A stretch of DNA of 6,825 nucleotides. It comes from Planctomycetaceae bacterium. Its GTDB lineage: Bacteria > Planctomycetota > UBA1135 > GCA-002686595. Under the pieces are notes generated by a model. The model was given only the letters and a program-made list of their open reading frames with translations, was not told the origin of the DNA and made no database searches. The stretch lies in NCBI GenBank assembly GCA_013360535.1, contig JABWBL010000189.1:1-6825 (forward strand), written 5' to 3'. Made by a program: the position numbers and the translations under genes. Below are positions 1 through 6,650 of the stretch, piece after piece; position 1 is the stretch's first letter; the number at the start of each line of letters is the position of its first letter.

Positions 1-1544
1 CCCGGCTCGAGGCCGAACTCGAGCGCCTGGGTGGCCACGACGTCGAGCACAAGGTCGAGAGCACGCTCGAGGCGCTCGGCCTGCCGAACCCGGAAGCGCT
101 CTGCGGAACGATGTCGGGTGGCGAGCGGCGCCGCGTCGCGCTCGCGCGCCTGTTGCTCGCGGGACCGGAGCTGCTCCTGCTCGACGAGCCGACCAACCAC
201 CTCGACGCGCTCGTCACCGACTGGCTCGAGGACTGGTTCCTCGAGACGCGCACGCCGCTCCTGCTCGTCACGCACGACCGCTACTTCCTCGACCGTGTCT
301 GTGATCGCATCGTCGAGCTCGACCGCGGCGAGCTGTTCTCGTACCAGGGCGGGTACGGCGACTACCTCGAGAAGCGCGCCGATCGGCTCGACAGCGAGCG
401 CAAGGCCGAGAGCTCGCGCCTCAACCTGCTGCGCCGCGAGACGGCCTGGATGCGAAGGGGCGCGCCGGCGCGCACGACCAAGCAGAAGGCGCGCATCCGC
501 CGCTACGAGCAGACCGTGTCGTCGGTTCCGATCGCGCTGACCGACGACCTCGAGTTCCAGTTCCCGGCCGGGCCGCGGCTGGGCTCGCGCGTGCTGAAGC
601 TCGAAGGCATCTCGAAGCGTTTCGGCGAGCGGGTCGTCGTGCCGAAGCTCGACCTCGAGCTCGCGCCGGGCACGCGCCTTGGCATCGTCGGGCCCAATGG
701 CGCGGGCAAGTCGACGCTGGTGCGCATGCTGCTCGGGGAGCTCGCGCCCGACACGGGCACGCGCAGCATCGGCGAGACGGTGAAGTTCGCGTCGGTCGAC
801 CAGATGCGCACGGGCGTGCAGCTCGACGTCACGTTGCTCGAGGAGCTCGCCGGCCGCAGCGACGTCGTCAAGATCGGCGAGCGCGTCGTGCGCGCGGAGA
901 GTTACCTCGACCGCTTCGGCTTCGACGTGTCGGTGCAGCGCAACCTCGTGCGCCAGCTCTCGGGCGGCGAGCGCAACCGCCTGATGCTCGCCAAGCTCAT
1001 GCTGCAGTCGGGCAACCTGCTCGTGCTCGACGAACCGACCAACGACCTCGACCTGCAGACGCTGCGTGCGCTCGAGGAGGCGCTGCTCGCCTTCGACGGC
1101 GCGGCGGTGCTCGTGAGCCACGACCGCTGGTTCCTCGACCGCGTCGCGACGCAGGTGCTGTACCTCGATGGCGCGGGGCGCGCGCGGCTGCACCACGGCG
1201 ACATGTCGGGCCTGCTCGAGCTGCTCGCGAAGGAACGTGAGGCCGAGCGAGCCGCACGCGCGGGAAAGCCGGTTTCCAAGGCAAAAACGGCGGAGACGAA
1301 GGCCGCGCCGACGGCGAAGAAGCGCATCACGCCGTGGCAGGTTCAGGAACTCGAGAAGCTCGAGAGCGAGATCCCCAAGCTCGAAGGCGAGCTGGCGGCG
1401 CTCGACGAGGCGCTCGGCGATCCGGCGATCTATGCCGGGCCTCGCGCGGCGCTGGAAGCGGCGAAAGAGCGGCGCGCGGAGCTCGCGGACGCGATCGCGA
1501 AGGCCTACTCGCGTTGGGAAGAGCTCGAGGCGCTGCGGAGTTGA
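1..1544 (+). CDS. uup: ABC-F family ATPase, Uup type (5' end outside the window)
   Basis: This is a soluble ABC protein of the ABC-F class, which acts on ribosomes rather than as a transporter; there are no membrane segments. The frame is open from base 3 and the visible part is 513 residues. Family members are about 630, so roughly 120 residues including the first Walker A lie upstream. The first ATPase domain shows its signature (MSGGERRR, 111-134), Walker B with LDEPTNHLD (180-206) and H-loop His (273-275). The inter-domain linker carries the motif WMRRGAPARTTKQKARI (447-497), typical of Uup-like proteins. The second domain has Walker A GPNGAGKST (690-716), signature LSGGE (957-971), LDEPTNDLD (1026-1052) and H-loop His (1119-1121). 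A Lys/Ala-rich spacer (about 1260-1325) leads to a charged heptad-like coiled coil (1326-1541), as in the Uup C-terminal domain. The ATG at 111 lies inside the signature motif and is not a start. Both catalytic glutamates are present. Assignment to ABC-F is sure; Uup over Ettl/YheS-like relatives is likely. Confidence 0.93.
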   Translation, partial: RLEAELERLGGHDVEHKVESTLEALGLPNPEALCGTMSGGERRRVALARLLLAGPELLLLDEPTNHLDALVTDWLEDWFLETRTPLLLVTHDRYFLDRVCDRIVELDRGELFSYQGGYGDYLEKRADRLDSERKAESSRLNLLRRETAWMRRGAPARTTKQKARIRRYEQTVSSVPIALTDDLEFQFPAGPRLGSRVLKLEGISKRFGERVVVPKLDLELAPGTRLGIVGPNGAGKSTLVRMLLGELAPDTGTRSIGETVKFASVDQMRTGVQLDVTLLEELAGRSDVVKIGERVVRAESYLDRFGFDVSVQRNLVRQLSGGERNRLMLAKLMLQSGNLLVLDEPTNDLDLQTLRALEEALLAFDGAAVLVSHDRWFLDRVATQVLYLDGAGRARLHHGDMSGLLELLAKEREAERAARAGKPVSKAKTAETKAAPTAKKRITPWQVQELEKLESEIPKLEGELAALDEALGDPAIYAGPRAALEAAKERRAELADAIAKAYSRWEELEALRS

Positions 1545-1552
1545 CTCGTCCG

Positions 1553-1572
1553 GCGCCGCCAGGCGACGGCGC
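1553..1572 (+). other. short GC-rich hairpin just after the ABC-F stop
   Basis: GCGCCG (1553-1558) pairs with CGGCGC (1567-1572) around an 8-base loop, starting 8 bases after the ABC-F stop codon. It is a 6-bp all-GC stem without a following T-run. It may add to termination or protect the 3' end of the ABC-F transcript, but a stem this short can arise by chance in DNA this GC-rich. Confidence 0.3.
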
Positions 1573-1581
1573 AGCAAGCAC

Positions 1582-1621
1582 GCTGAGAGCTCGTACCCTC
1601 ACTTCCTCACGAGCTCTCAGC
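1582..1621. terminator. perfect 13-bp inverted repeat between convergent genes, probable bidirectional terminator
   Basis: GCTGAGAGCTCGT (1582-1594) is matched exactly by its reverse complement ACGAGCTCTCAGC (1609-1621), with a 14-base loop. It lies where the ABC-F gene (+) and the PKD lipoprotein gene (-) converge, so one hairpin can serve both transcripts. Neither strand has a real T-tract after the stem (TCTTCAG on +, GTGCTTGCT on -), so it is not a textbook intrinsic terminator; GC-rich bacteria often use such tail-less stems. The TGA stop of the minus-strand gene (1617-1619) sits inside the right arm. Confidence 0.7.
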
Positions 1622-2813
1622 TCTTCAGCACGAGGCGTCCGAGCTTCGCCGAGCCGCCGAGCGCATCGACGGCGAAGTGCCGCGGCCGGCGATCGAGCAG
1701 CAGGTAGATGTCGAAGGGCATCTCCTGCCACTGCTCGCGCGCGCCGGCGGGGCCGATGCGCACCTTGACCTCGCGGCCGTCGCTCTCGAACTCGAAGCCG
1801 AGTGGCACGTTCGACGGGAACGGGCCGAGCGGCACGACGCGGTTGAACGGCGGCTGGATCCACGCGCCTTCGGGGCTCTTCTCGAGCAGCACGACCGAGA
1901 GCTGCGTCTCGTCGCCCTCGCGCACCAGCTTGAGCGCAGCGCCGGTCTTCTCGACTCCGAAGCGCACGAAGGATTCGACCGGGCCCTCTCCCGACGGCTC
2001 GAGCTCGACCGAACCGGCGAGCACCCACGCGCCACGCGGCAGAGGATTCTCGACGCCCTGCGAGGCCACGAGCTCGAGCTCGGACCCCTTGGGCAGCGGC
2101 ACCGAACCCGGATCGCACGTGACGTCGATGCGCGCCGTCGCCTTGCCGACTCCGCCGCCGGCGTCGCTGACCGCGAGCTCCATCTCGATCGAGTAGGGAC
2201 CGTCGTGCTCGGGCGCGAGGAATTGCGTCTGCAGCCGGTCCGCCACGTCGAGCGTGACCCGCGGGCCGTCGCCCAGCTGCGTCCAGCGCGGCGAAGTCTC
2301 TTGCAGGCGTTCGTTGTGGCTCTGGCCGACGAGCGCGACGAGCTCGCCACACTCGCACCACTTCGGCGCCGAGATCTCGGCCACCGGCGGATCGTCGTCG
2401 GCGCGCAGGCGCACCTTCAGCTCGCGCTCGACCGACTGCGTGCCCACACTCGCCTTCACCGCGATCACGAGGTCGGTGTCTTGCACCCATTCCGGCGCCG
2501 TGAGCGTCTGCTTCGCACCGGCGTTGGGCGCGACGACGAGGCGCGGCTGCACACCTTGGTAGGTCCACAGGTACTTCACCGCCGCGTCGCCGGCTCCGGT
2601 CACCACGCACTCGACGTCGAACGACTTGCCTTCCTCGACCTCGGTCGGCCCCCGCAGCTCGAGCGCGAGGCCGGCGTTCGCGGCGGAGCTCGCATCGGCA
2701 ACCGACGCCGCGGATGAGTTGACGGGCGCGACGGGCGCGACGGTCGCCGAGGGCTTCTCGCAGGCCGTGAGAACGAGGAGCGCAAGCGGGAGGGCGTTCA
2801 GAGGGCGTTTCAC
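1617..2813 (-). CDS. lipoprotein with tandem PKD/K319L-like domains, function unknown
   Basis: The 398-residue product starts with a lipoprotein signal peptide: KR n-region, Leu-rich core and lipobox LTAC with Cys18. Position +2 is Glu, not Asp, so by the Gram-negative sorting rule it would go to the outer membrane. An Ala/Val/Ser linker (about 19-47) precedes two beta-sandwich repeats, about 49-138 and 143-233. The second has the PKD/K319L pattern (PRWTQLGDGPRVTL, then FLAPEHDG, then LAVSDAGG); the first repeats it more loosely (YLWTYQG, LTAPEW). Residues 240-398 are beta-rich (WVLAGSVELEPSG, FEFESDGREVKVRI) and may be a concanavalin/LamG-like sandwich, which is inference. There is a CEC pair at 153-155. 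No catalytic motif is seen; a binding or scaffold role is plausible. The start is GTG at 2811-2813, fixed by the signal peptide. An AGGA lies 7 bases upstream, but a -10-like TAGGAT ends 6 bases upstream, so the mRNA may be leaderless. It is divergent from the M49 peptidase gene and convergent with the ABC-F gene. Confidence 0.85.
   Translation of the reverse strand: MKRPLNALPLALLVLTACEKPSATVAPVAPVNSSAASVADASSAANAGLALELRGPTEVEEGKSFDVECVVTGAGDAAVKYLWTYQGVQPRLVVAPNAGAKQTLTAPEWVQDTDLVIAVKASVGTQSVERELKVRLRADDDPPVAEISAPKWCECGELVALVGQSHNERLQETSPRWTQLGDGPRVTLDVADRLQTQFLAPEHDGPYSIEMELAVSDAGGGVGKATARIDVTCDPGSVPLPKGSELELVASQGVENPLPRGAWVLAGSVELEPSGEGPVESFVRFGVEKTGAALKLVREGDETQLSVVLLEKSPEGAWIQPPFNRVVPLGPFPSNVPLGFEFESDGREVKVRIGPAGAREQWQEMPFDIYLLLDRRPRHFAVDALGGSAKLGRLVLKS
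2721..2747. repeat. three 9-bp tandem repeats in the lipoprotein linker
   Basis: GACGGGCGC occurs twice in tandem (2721-2738), followed by a diverged copy GACGGTCGC (2739-2747). The unit is a multiple of three and encodes the repeated APV/TVA stretch in the linker just after the lipidated cysteine of the PKD lipoprotein. Copy-number change would lengthen or shorten the tether without breaking the frame. Confidence 0.55.
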
Positions 2814-2819
2814 GCGGGC

Positions 2820-2825
2820 ATCCTA
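2820..2825 (-). promoter_or_regulatory. putative leaderless -10 box (TAGGAT) of the PKD lipoprotein gene
   Basis: On the minus strand the sequence is GCTAGGAT, then six bases, then the GTG start. A TANNNT hexamer at this distance would place the transcription start on, or within a base of, the G of GTG. No good -35 hexamer is visible. The same GCTANNNT octamer with 6-7 base spacing precedes the other two complete genes. AGGA inside this stretch could alternatively act as a Shine-Dalgarno, so this case is the least clear of the three. Confidence 0.5.
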
Positions 2826-2850
2826 GCGTTTCCGTCTCGCCCGTCGTCGC

Positions 2851-2856
2851 TACCAT
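2851..2856 (+). promoter_or_regulatory. putative leaderless -10 box (TACCAT) of the M49 peptidase gene
   Basis: GCTACCAT is followed by exactly six bases and the ATG at 2863, placing the predicted transcription start at the A of ATG. No purine-rich Shine-Dalgarno is present in the preceding 25 bases. It faces the TAGGAT box on the other strand; the two predicted start points are 50 bp apart, so the two polymerase footprints would overlap. Confidence 0.6.
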
Positions 2857-2862
2857 GCGGCG

Positions 2863-4887
2863 ATGAAGCACCGTGCCCTCGCTCTCGCCCTCGTCGGCGT
2901 TCTCGGCGCCTGCCAAGCGACTTCGCAGCCCGCTCGCGAGCCGGAGCGCAAGTTCCTGCTCGAGCGCGTCGACGACGTCGCGATCGTGCGCGTGTACGCG
3001 GACGGCTTCGAGCGCCTGACGCCGCGCGAGCGAGCGCTGTGCTGGCACCTCTACCAGGCCGCCGTCGCCGGTCGTTCGATCTACTTCCGTCAGCGTTGCG
3101 CCGAAGGGCCGGAGCTGCTGCAGCTTTTCGAGGAGCTCTACACGCATTCCGGTTCGATCGGCGCGCGCGCGCAGGAGGAAATCCGGCGCTACACGAAGCT
3201 CCTGTGGGTGCACAGCTCGCCGTACCACAACACGACGGCGCGCAAGTTCTGCCTGCGGCTCAAGCCGAGCGAACTCGCCGACGCGGCCGACGCGGCGCGC
3301 CTGAGTGGCGCGAAATTGCCGCTGCGCGAAGGCGAGAGCGTGCGTGGGATGGTCGAGCGGCTCGGGCCGATGCTGTTCGATCCCGACCACAAGCCGATGG
3401 TCACAGCGAAGTCCGGTTCGGGCGGGCTCGACATCCTGCAGGGCTCCGCGGCGAACTTCTACGGCCCCGGAGTCTCGGTGCGGCGTCTCGAGGATTTCGA
3501 GGAGCAGTACTCGCTCAACTCGAACGTCGAGGTCGGCCCGGACGGCAAGCTCGTCGAACGTCCGTGGCGCATCGGTGTGCCCACGGAAGGCATTGAGCCG
3601 GGGATGTACGCGGACGAGCTCGCGAAAGTGGTCGCGCACCTCGAGGCCGCGCTGCCGTTGGCGCCCGAGGCCACGCGCCGCGCGCTCGAGGCGCAGATCC
3701 GCTTCTACCGCACCGGCAAGCGCGAGGACCGCGTCGCCTACGACATCGCGTGGGTCGCCGACACGACGTCGCCGGTCGACACTGTCAACTCGTTCGTCGA
3801 GGTGTACGTCGATCCGCGCGGCCGCAAGGGCGCGTGGCAGGGCATCGTGAGCTACGAGGATCCGCGCAAGGCCGAGCAGCTGCGCACGATCGCGTCGAAC
3901 GCGCAGTGGTTCGAGGACCACATGCCGTACGCCGCCGAGTTCAAGAAGCCCGACGTCGTCGGCATCACCGCGCGCTCGATCGACGTCGTCATCGAGACCG
4001 GCGACTGTGGCCCCGTGACGCCGATCGGCATCAACCTGCCCAACGACGCGTGGGTGCGCGAGAACCACGGCTCGAAGTCGGTCAGCCTCGCCAACGTGAT
4101 CGAGGCGCAGGAGCGTTCGGCCTCGCCGTCGGCGCGCGCGGAATTCACATGGGATTCCGCTGAACTCGCGCGCGCGGAGCGCTGGCAGGCGCTCACGCAC
4201 GAGCTGCTCGTCGCGATGCACGAGGTGATCGGCCACGCCTCGGGCCGTCAGTCGCCCGAACGCCAAGGCGATCCGGCGCAGTGGATCCGCGAGCACTACT
4301 CGACGCTCGAGGAGGCGCGCTCGGACCTCGTCGCGCTGTGGTTTATGGGCGATCCGAAGCTGCAGGAACTCGGGCTCTTGTCCGACGTTTCCGAGGCTTC
4401 GCTCGCCTGCTACGAGCAGTTCGTGCGCAACGGTGGCTTGCAGCAACTGCGCCGCGCGCCCGAGGGCGAGCGCCTCGAGGAGGACCACCTGCGCAATCGC
4501 CAGCTGATCGTGCGCTGGATCGAGCACCGCCATCCGGAAGCGCTGCGCCAGGTCGTGCGCGAAGGCCGCACGTTCCTGCGTGTGCTCGACGCGCGCAGCT
4601 TCCGCGCCGCCTGCGGCGAACTGCTCGCGCTCGTCCAGCAGATCAAGAGCACCGGCGACTACGACGGCGCGAAGGAACTGATCGAGCGCTACGGCGTGGC
4701 GTTCGACCCGCGCCTGCGCGACGAGATCGTCGCGCGCTACGCACGCCTCGACGTCCCCGCGCTCTCGGCCTTCGTGTTCCCGCGCCTCGAGGCCGTGCGC
4801 GACGCGCAAGGCAACGTGGTCGACGCGAAGCTCAGCTACCCGACGTCGCTCGAGGCGCAGATGCTCGAGTGGAGCGGGAGGCGCTGA
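2863..4887 (+). CDS. dipeptidyl peptidase III, zinc metallopeptidase family M49, lipoprotein
   Basis: The enzyme is expected to release dipeptides from the N-terminus of oligopeptides, here from a membrane-anchored position in the envelope. Of 674 residues, 1-17 form a lipoprotein signal (KHR n-region, lipobox LGAC, Cys17). The M49 hallmark HExxGH is HEVIGH (453-458): His453 and His458 bind zinc and Glu454 is the catalytic base. The second motif EEARSD (483-488) supplies the third ligand, probably Glu484. The 31-residue spacing between the two is shorter than in human DPP3. Substrate-site residues of the human enzyme have clear counterparts: Tyr315 in VEVYVDP, Asn391 and Asn394 in GINLPND, and His542/Arg546 in HLRNR. 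The conserved HGSKSVSLANV (402-412) is also present. Length and lipoprotein form resemble Bacteroidetes DPP III of about 675 residues. The ATG start is set by the signal peptide and the -10 box six bases upstream; there is no Shine-Dalgarno. The stop lies 7 bp from that of the convergent gene. Family assignment is near certain; the physiological substrate is unknown. Confidence 0.96.
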   Translation: MKHRALALALVGVLGACQATSQPAREPERKFLLERVDDVAIVRVYADGFERLTPRERALCWHLYQAAVAGRSIYFRQRCAEGPELLQLFEELYTHSGSIGARAQEEIRRYTKLLWVHSSPYHNTTARKFCLRLKPSELADAADAARLSGAKLPLREGESVRGMVERLGPMLFDPDHKPMVTAKSGSGGLDILQGSAANFYGPGVSVRRLEDFEEQYSLNSNVEVGPDGKLVERPWRIGVPTEGIEPGMYADELAKVVAHLEAALPLAPEATRRALEAQIRFYRTGKREDRVAYDIAWVADTTSPVDTVNSFVEVYVDPRGRKGAWQGIVSYEDPRKAEQLRTIASNAQWFEDHMPYAAEFKKPDVVGITARSIDVVIETGDCGPVTPIGINLPNDAWVRENHGSKSVSLANVIEAQERSASPSARAEFTWDSAELARAERWQALTHELLVAMHEVIGHASGRQSPERQGDPAQWIREHYSTLEEARSDLVALWFMGDPKLQELGLLSDVSEASLACYEQFVRNGGLQQLRRAPEGERLEEDHLRNRQLIVRWIEHRHPEALRQVVREGRTFLRVLDARSFRAACGELLALVQQIKSTGDYDGAKELIERYGVAFDPRLRDEIVARYARLDVPALSAFVFPRLEAVRDAQGNVVDAKLSYPTSLEAQMLEWSGRR

Positions 4888-4894
4888 GAGGCGC

Positions 4895-6637
4895 TCACTG
4901 GCGCGAGTACTTCAGGTCGACGAGCCTCGTCGCTTCGGAGCGGCTGGGCTGCGCGACGTAGGAGTAGGCGCGATCGTCGGGCGTGATCGTCACGTAGATG
5001 TGGCGCTCGAGGCCCGAAGGCGACGAGCTGTGCCAGTCGTGCGCGACGCCGCTTTCGCCGTGGGGGAGCACCGCACCGGTCGCGACCGAACCGTCGGCGC
5101 CGAACTTCCAGAAGCGCGGTCCGCGCTCGGGATCGACGGCGTACAGCATCAGCGTGTGCTCGGGCAGTTCCGCCGCGTCCATGGGCCCGAGACGTCCGTG
5201 CCACGCGAACGTCGAGTGGCTCCAGCTCTCCCAAGTCGTGCGCGCGCGCAGCGTCTCGCCCGTCGGCACGACCGTCGTCGCCTCGAACGTGCCCCCAACC
5301 AGCGCTCGCAACCGCTCCAGCGTGTCGAGCTTCGGCTCGTACGGCGCGAGCTCGCGGGCGCGGGCGAGAACGTGCTCCAACCGGGACGAGAGGGCCTGTT
5401 TTCCCTCCGCTGCAAACTTCGGGTCCATGCGGACGGAGATCGTGAGCACGCACGTGTCGAGGTCGGCGGGCTCGAACTGGAACAGGATCGGTTCCGTGTC
5501 CGTGTCGCAGACAGGATTCAGCGAGAGCACGTCGAGGAGGAAGGCTCGCTGAGGTTCCAGCTCGGCGCGTGCCACCGGAATGAGCTCACCCTCGGGCACG
5601 GTGACGTCGATTCCGCGCAGCACCGCCTTCTTCAGTCCCTCATCCTCGATGAGGCGGTTCCAGGCTTCGCGGACATCGAGCCCGAGAGTCAGCGAGGCCC
5701 GGAGAGCACTTTCGGGCGCCGAGAGGGGCTCTTCGATCGCCATGTCGACGCTCGTTTCGCCACTGCTCGATTTCAGCGTCCAGCCCGCCGGAAGCTCCGC
5801 GACGCGTCGGTACTCGAGCCCACGCTCGGCGTGAGCATCGTTGCCCCGCAGTTCGACCCGCACGACCGGGCGCGGATCGCGGCGCGAGGCACGCAAGGAA
5901 CGCAGCTCGATGGCCGCAGTGCCGTCGAGGTGCACGCTCGCTTCGCGTTGCCAGCCGCTCGCGCCGAATGTCCACGAGTGCACGCTGCGCGTCTTCGGAT
6001 CGAGGCCGTAGATCGAGCGCGAGTGCAGCGTGAGCGCATCCGCGTTGCCTTCCCAGAAATCCTCGCGCACGAACGTGCCGCCGAGGATGGGCTCGACACG
6101 CGCGCAGGCGCGCACGACCTCGCCCTTCGCGTCGCGAGCCTCGGCGATCCATACGCCGCCGCTCCAGCTCTTCACGACGTCCCAAGCCGCGCGCGACTCG
6201 GCCTCGGCTTGCGCGCGCGCTTCGTCGAACTTGGCGAGAGTGCCTTGAATCAGCTGGAGAGCCTTCTCATCGCACTCCGACGCGGAGCGATCGAAGAACT
6301 CTCCCGTACCGTTCCCGAGGATCGCGTAGCGAACACGGGTCCGATCGGATTGCAGTTGCGAGAACGTCAGCACGACGGAGTGGAAGGGACTGTCCTCGGA
6401 GACGGCGCTGTAGGACTGGTTGATCTCCAGCGGCGAGAACAGGGCGAGCAGCGACTCCGGCACGGTGTACCAGAGGCGGAACTTGTCCAAGTCGTTCGTT
6501 CTGATCGCTGGCGTCTGTGCAAACGTCTCCCACACCACCTCCAGCGGTGCCGGCACGACGATCGAGTCCTCGTCGCGCACTTCCGGTTCCTGCGGGACGG
6601 CGGGGAGACACGCGAGGGCGAATGCGGCGAGGAGCAT
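4895..6637 (-). CDS. exported protein with two START/SRPBCC-like plus lipocalin-like modules, function unknown
   Basis: Starting at ATG 6635-6637 the product has 580 residues. Residues 1-16 form a short hydrophobic signal (MLLAAFALACLPAVPQ) without a basic n-region; the Cys10 context is a poor lipobox. Residues about 24-140 begin with IVVPAPLEVVWETFAQ, the usual opening strand and helix of SRPBCC/START-type domains. They end in a long Ala/Glu helix (121-153). Residues about 154-290 resemble the DUF1579-like beta-barrel: SWSGGVWIAE, LGGTFVREDF, YGLDP, SWTFGASG. The same order seems to recur: a second START-like segment (about 313-440) and a second barrel (445-580) with VGGTFEATT, YAVDP and FWKFGADG. 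No catalytic motif is evident; such folds usually bind lipids or other hydrophobic ligands, so binding is the best guess. The frame stays open to 6730, but the upstream Arg/Pro/Ala-rich stretch is not protein-like, and a -10-like TACCCT ends 7 bases before this ATG. It converges on the peptidase gene and diverges from the gene at 6751. Confidence 0.85.
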   Translation of the reverse strand: MLLAAFALACLPAVPQEPEVRDEDSIVVPAPLEVVWETFAQTPAIRTNDLDKFRLWYTVPESLLALFSPLEINQSYSAVSEDSPFHSVVLTFSQLQSDRTRVRYAILGNGTGEFFDRSASECDEKALQLIQGTLAKFDEARAQAEAESRAAWDVVKSWSGGVWIAEARDAKGEVVRACARVEPILGGTFVREDFWEGNADALTLHSRSIYGLDPKTRSVHSWTFGASGWQREASVHLDGTAAIELRSLRASRRDPRPVVRVELRGNDAHAERGLEYRRVAELPAGWTLKSSSGETSVDMAIEEPLSAPESALRASLTLGLDVREAWNRLIEDEGLKKAVLRGIDVTVPEGELIPVARAELEPQRAFLLDVLSLNPVCDTDTEPILFQFEPADLDTCVLTISVRMDPKFAAEGKQALSSRLEHVLARARELAPYEPKLDTLERLRALVGGTFEATTVVPTGETLRARTTWESWSHSTFAWHGRLGPMDAAELPEHTLMLYAVDPERGPRFWKFGADGSVATGAVLPHGESGVAHDWHSSSPSGLERHIYVTITPDDRAYSYVAQPSRSEATRLVDLKYSRQ

Positions 6638-6644
6638 GGCGCGG

Positions 6645-6650
6645 AGGGTA
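6645..6650 (-). promoter_or_regulatory. putative leaderless -10 box (TACCCT) of the duplicated exported-protein gene
   Basis: On the minus strand GCTACCCT is followed by seven bases and the ATG at 6635-6637, with no Shine-Dalgarno in between. The predicted transcription start coincides with the start codon within a base. This supports the internal ATG over the longer open frame that runs to 6730, because the longer version would begin upstream of the promoter. No convincing -35 box is seen. Confidence 0.5.

Noticed and set aside
111..113. ATG at 111 as the start of the ABC-F gene
   Set aside because: This Met belongs to the ABC signature motif, and the frame upstream (3-110) encodes typical ABC-F helical sequence. 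The gene begins outside the window.
1677..2717. 346-codon plus-strand frame opposite the PKD lipoprotein gene
   Set aside because: Rich in Arg, His, Leu and Asp, without signal or motif. The minus-strand frame has a lipobox signal and PKD-like repeats, so it is the real gene.
2811..2865. Three-codon mini-frames (ATG-NNN-NNN-TGA) overlapping the start codons of both divergent genes
   Set aside because: They look like upstream mini-cistrons with ATGA/GTGA overlap, but their ATG comes from the last AT of the -10 box plus the following G. If the mRNAs are leaderless, these codons are never transcribed.
1327..4809. Very long open frame of 1160 codons on the minus strand
   Set aside because: It runs antisense to the M49 peptidase gene and out of frame with the PKD lipoprotein gene, has an Arg/Ala-rich composition and no recognisable domain. 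Long shadow frames are expected when stop codons are rare in GC-rich DNA.
4836..5453. 205-codon minus-strand frame overlapping the end of the peptidase gene and the duplicated exported-protein gene
   Set aside because: Same strand but a different frame from the real gene, Arg/Ala/Gly-rich, with no domain; it is an out-of-frame shadow.
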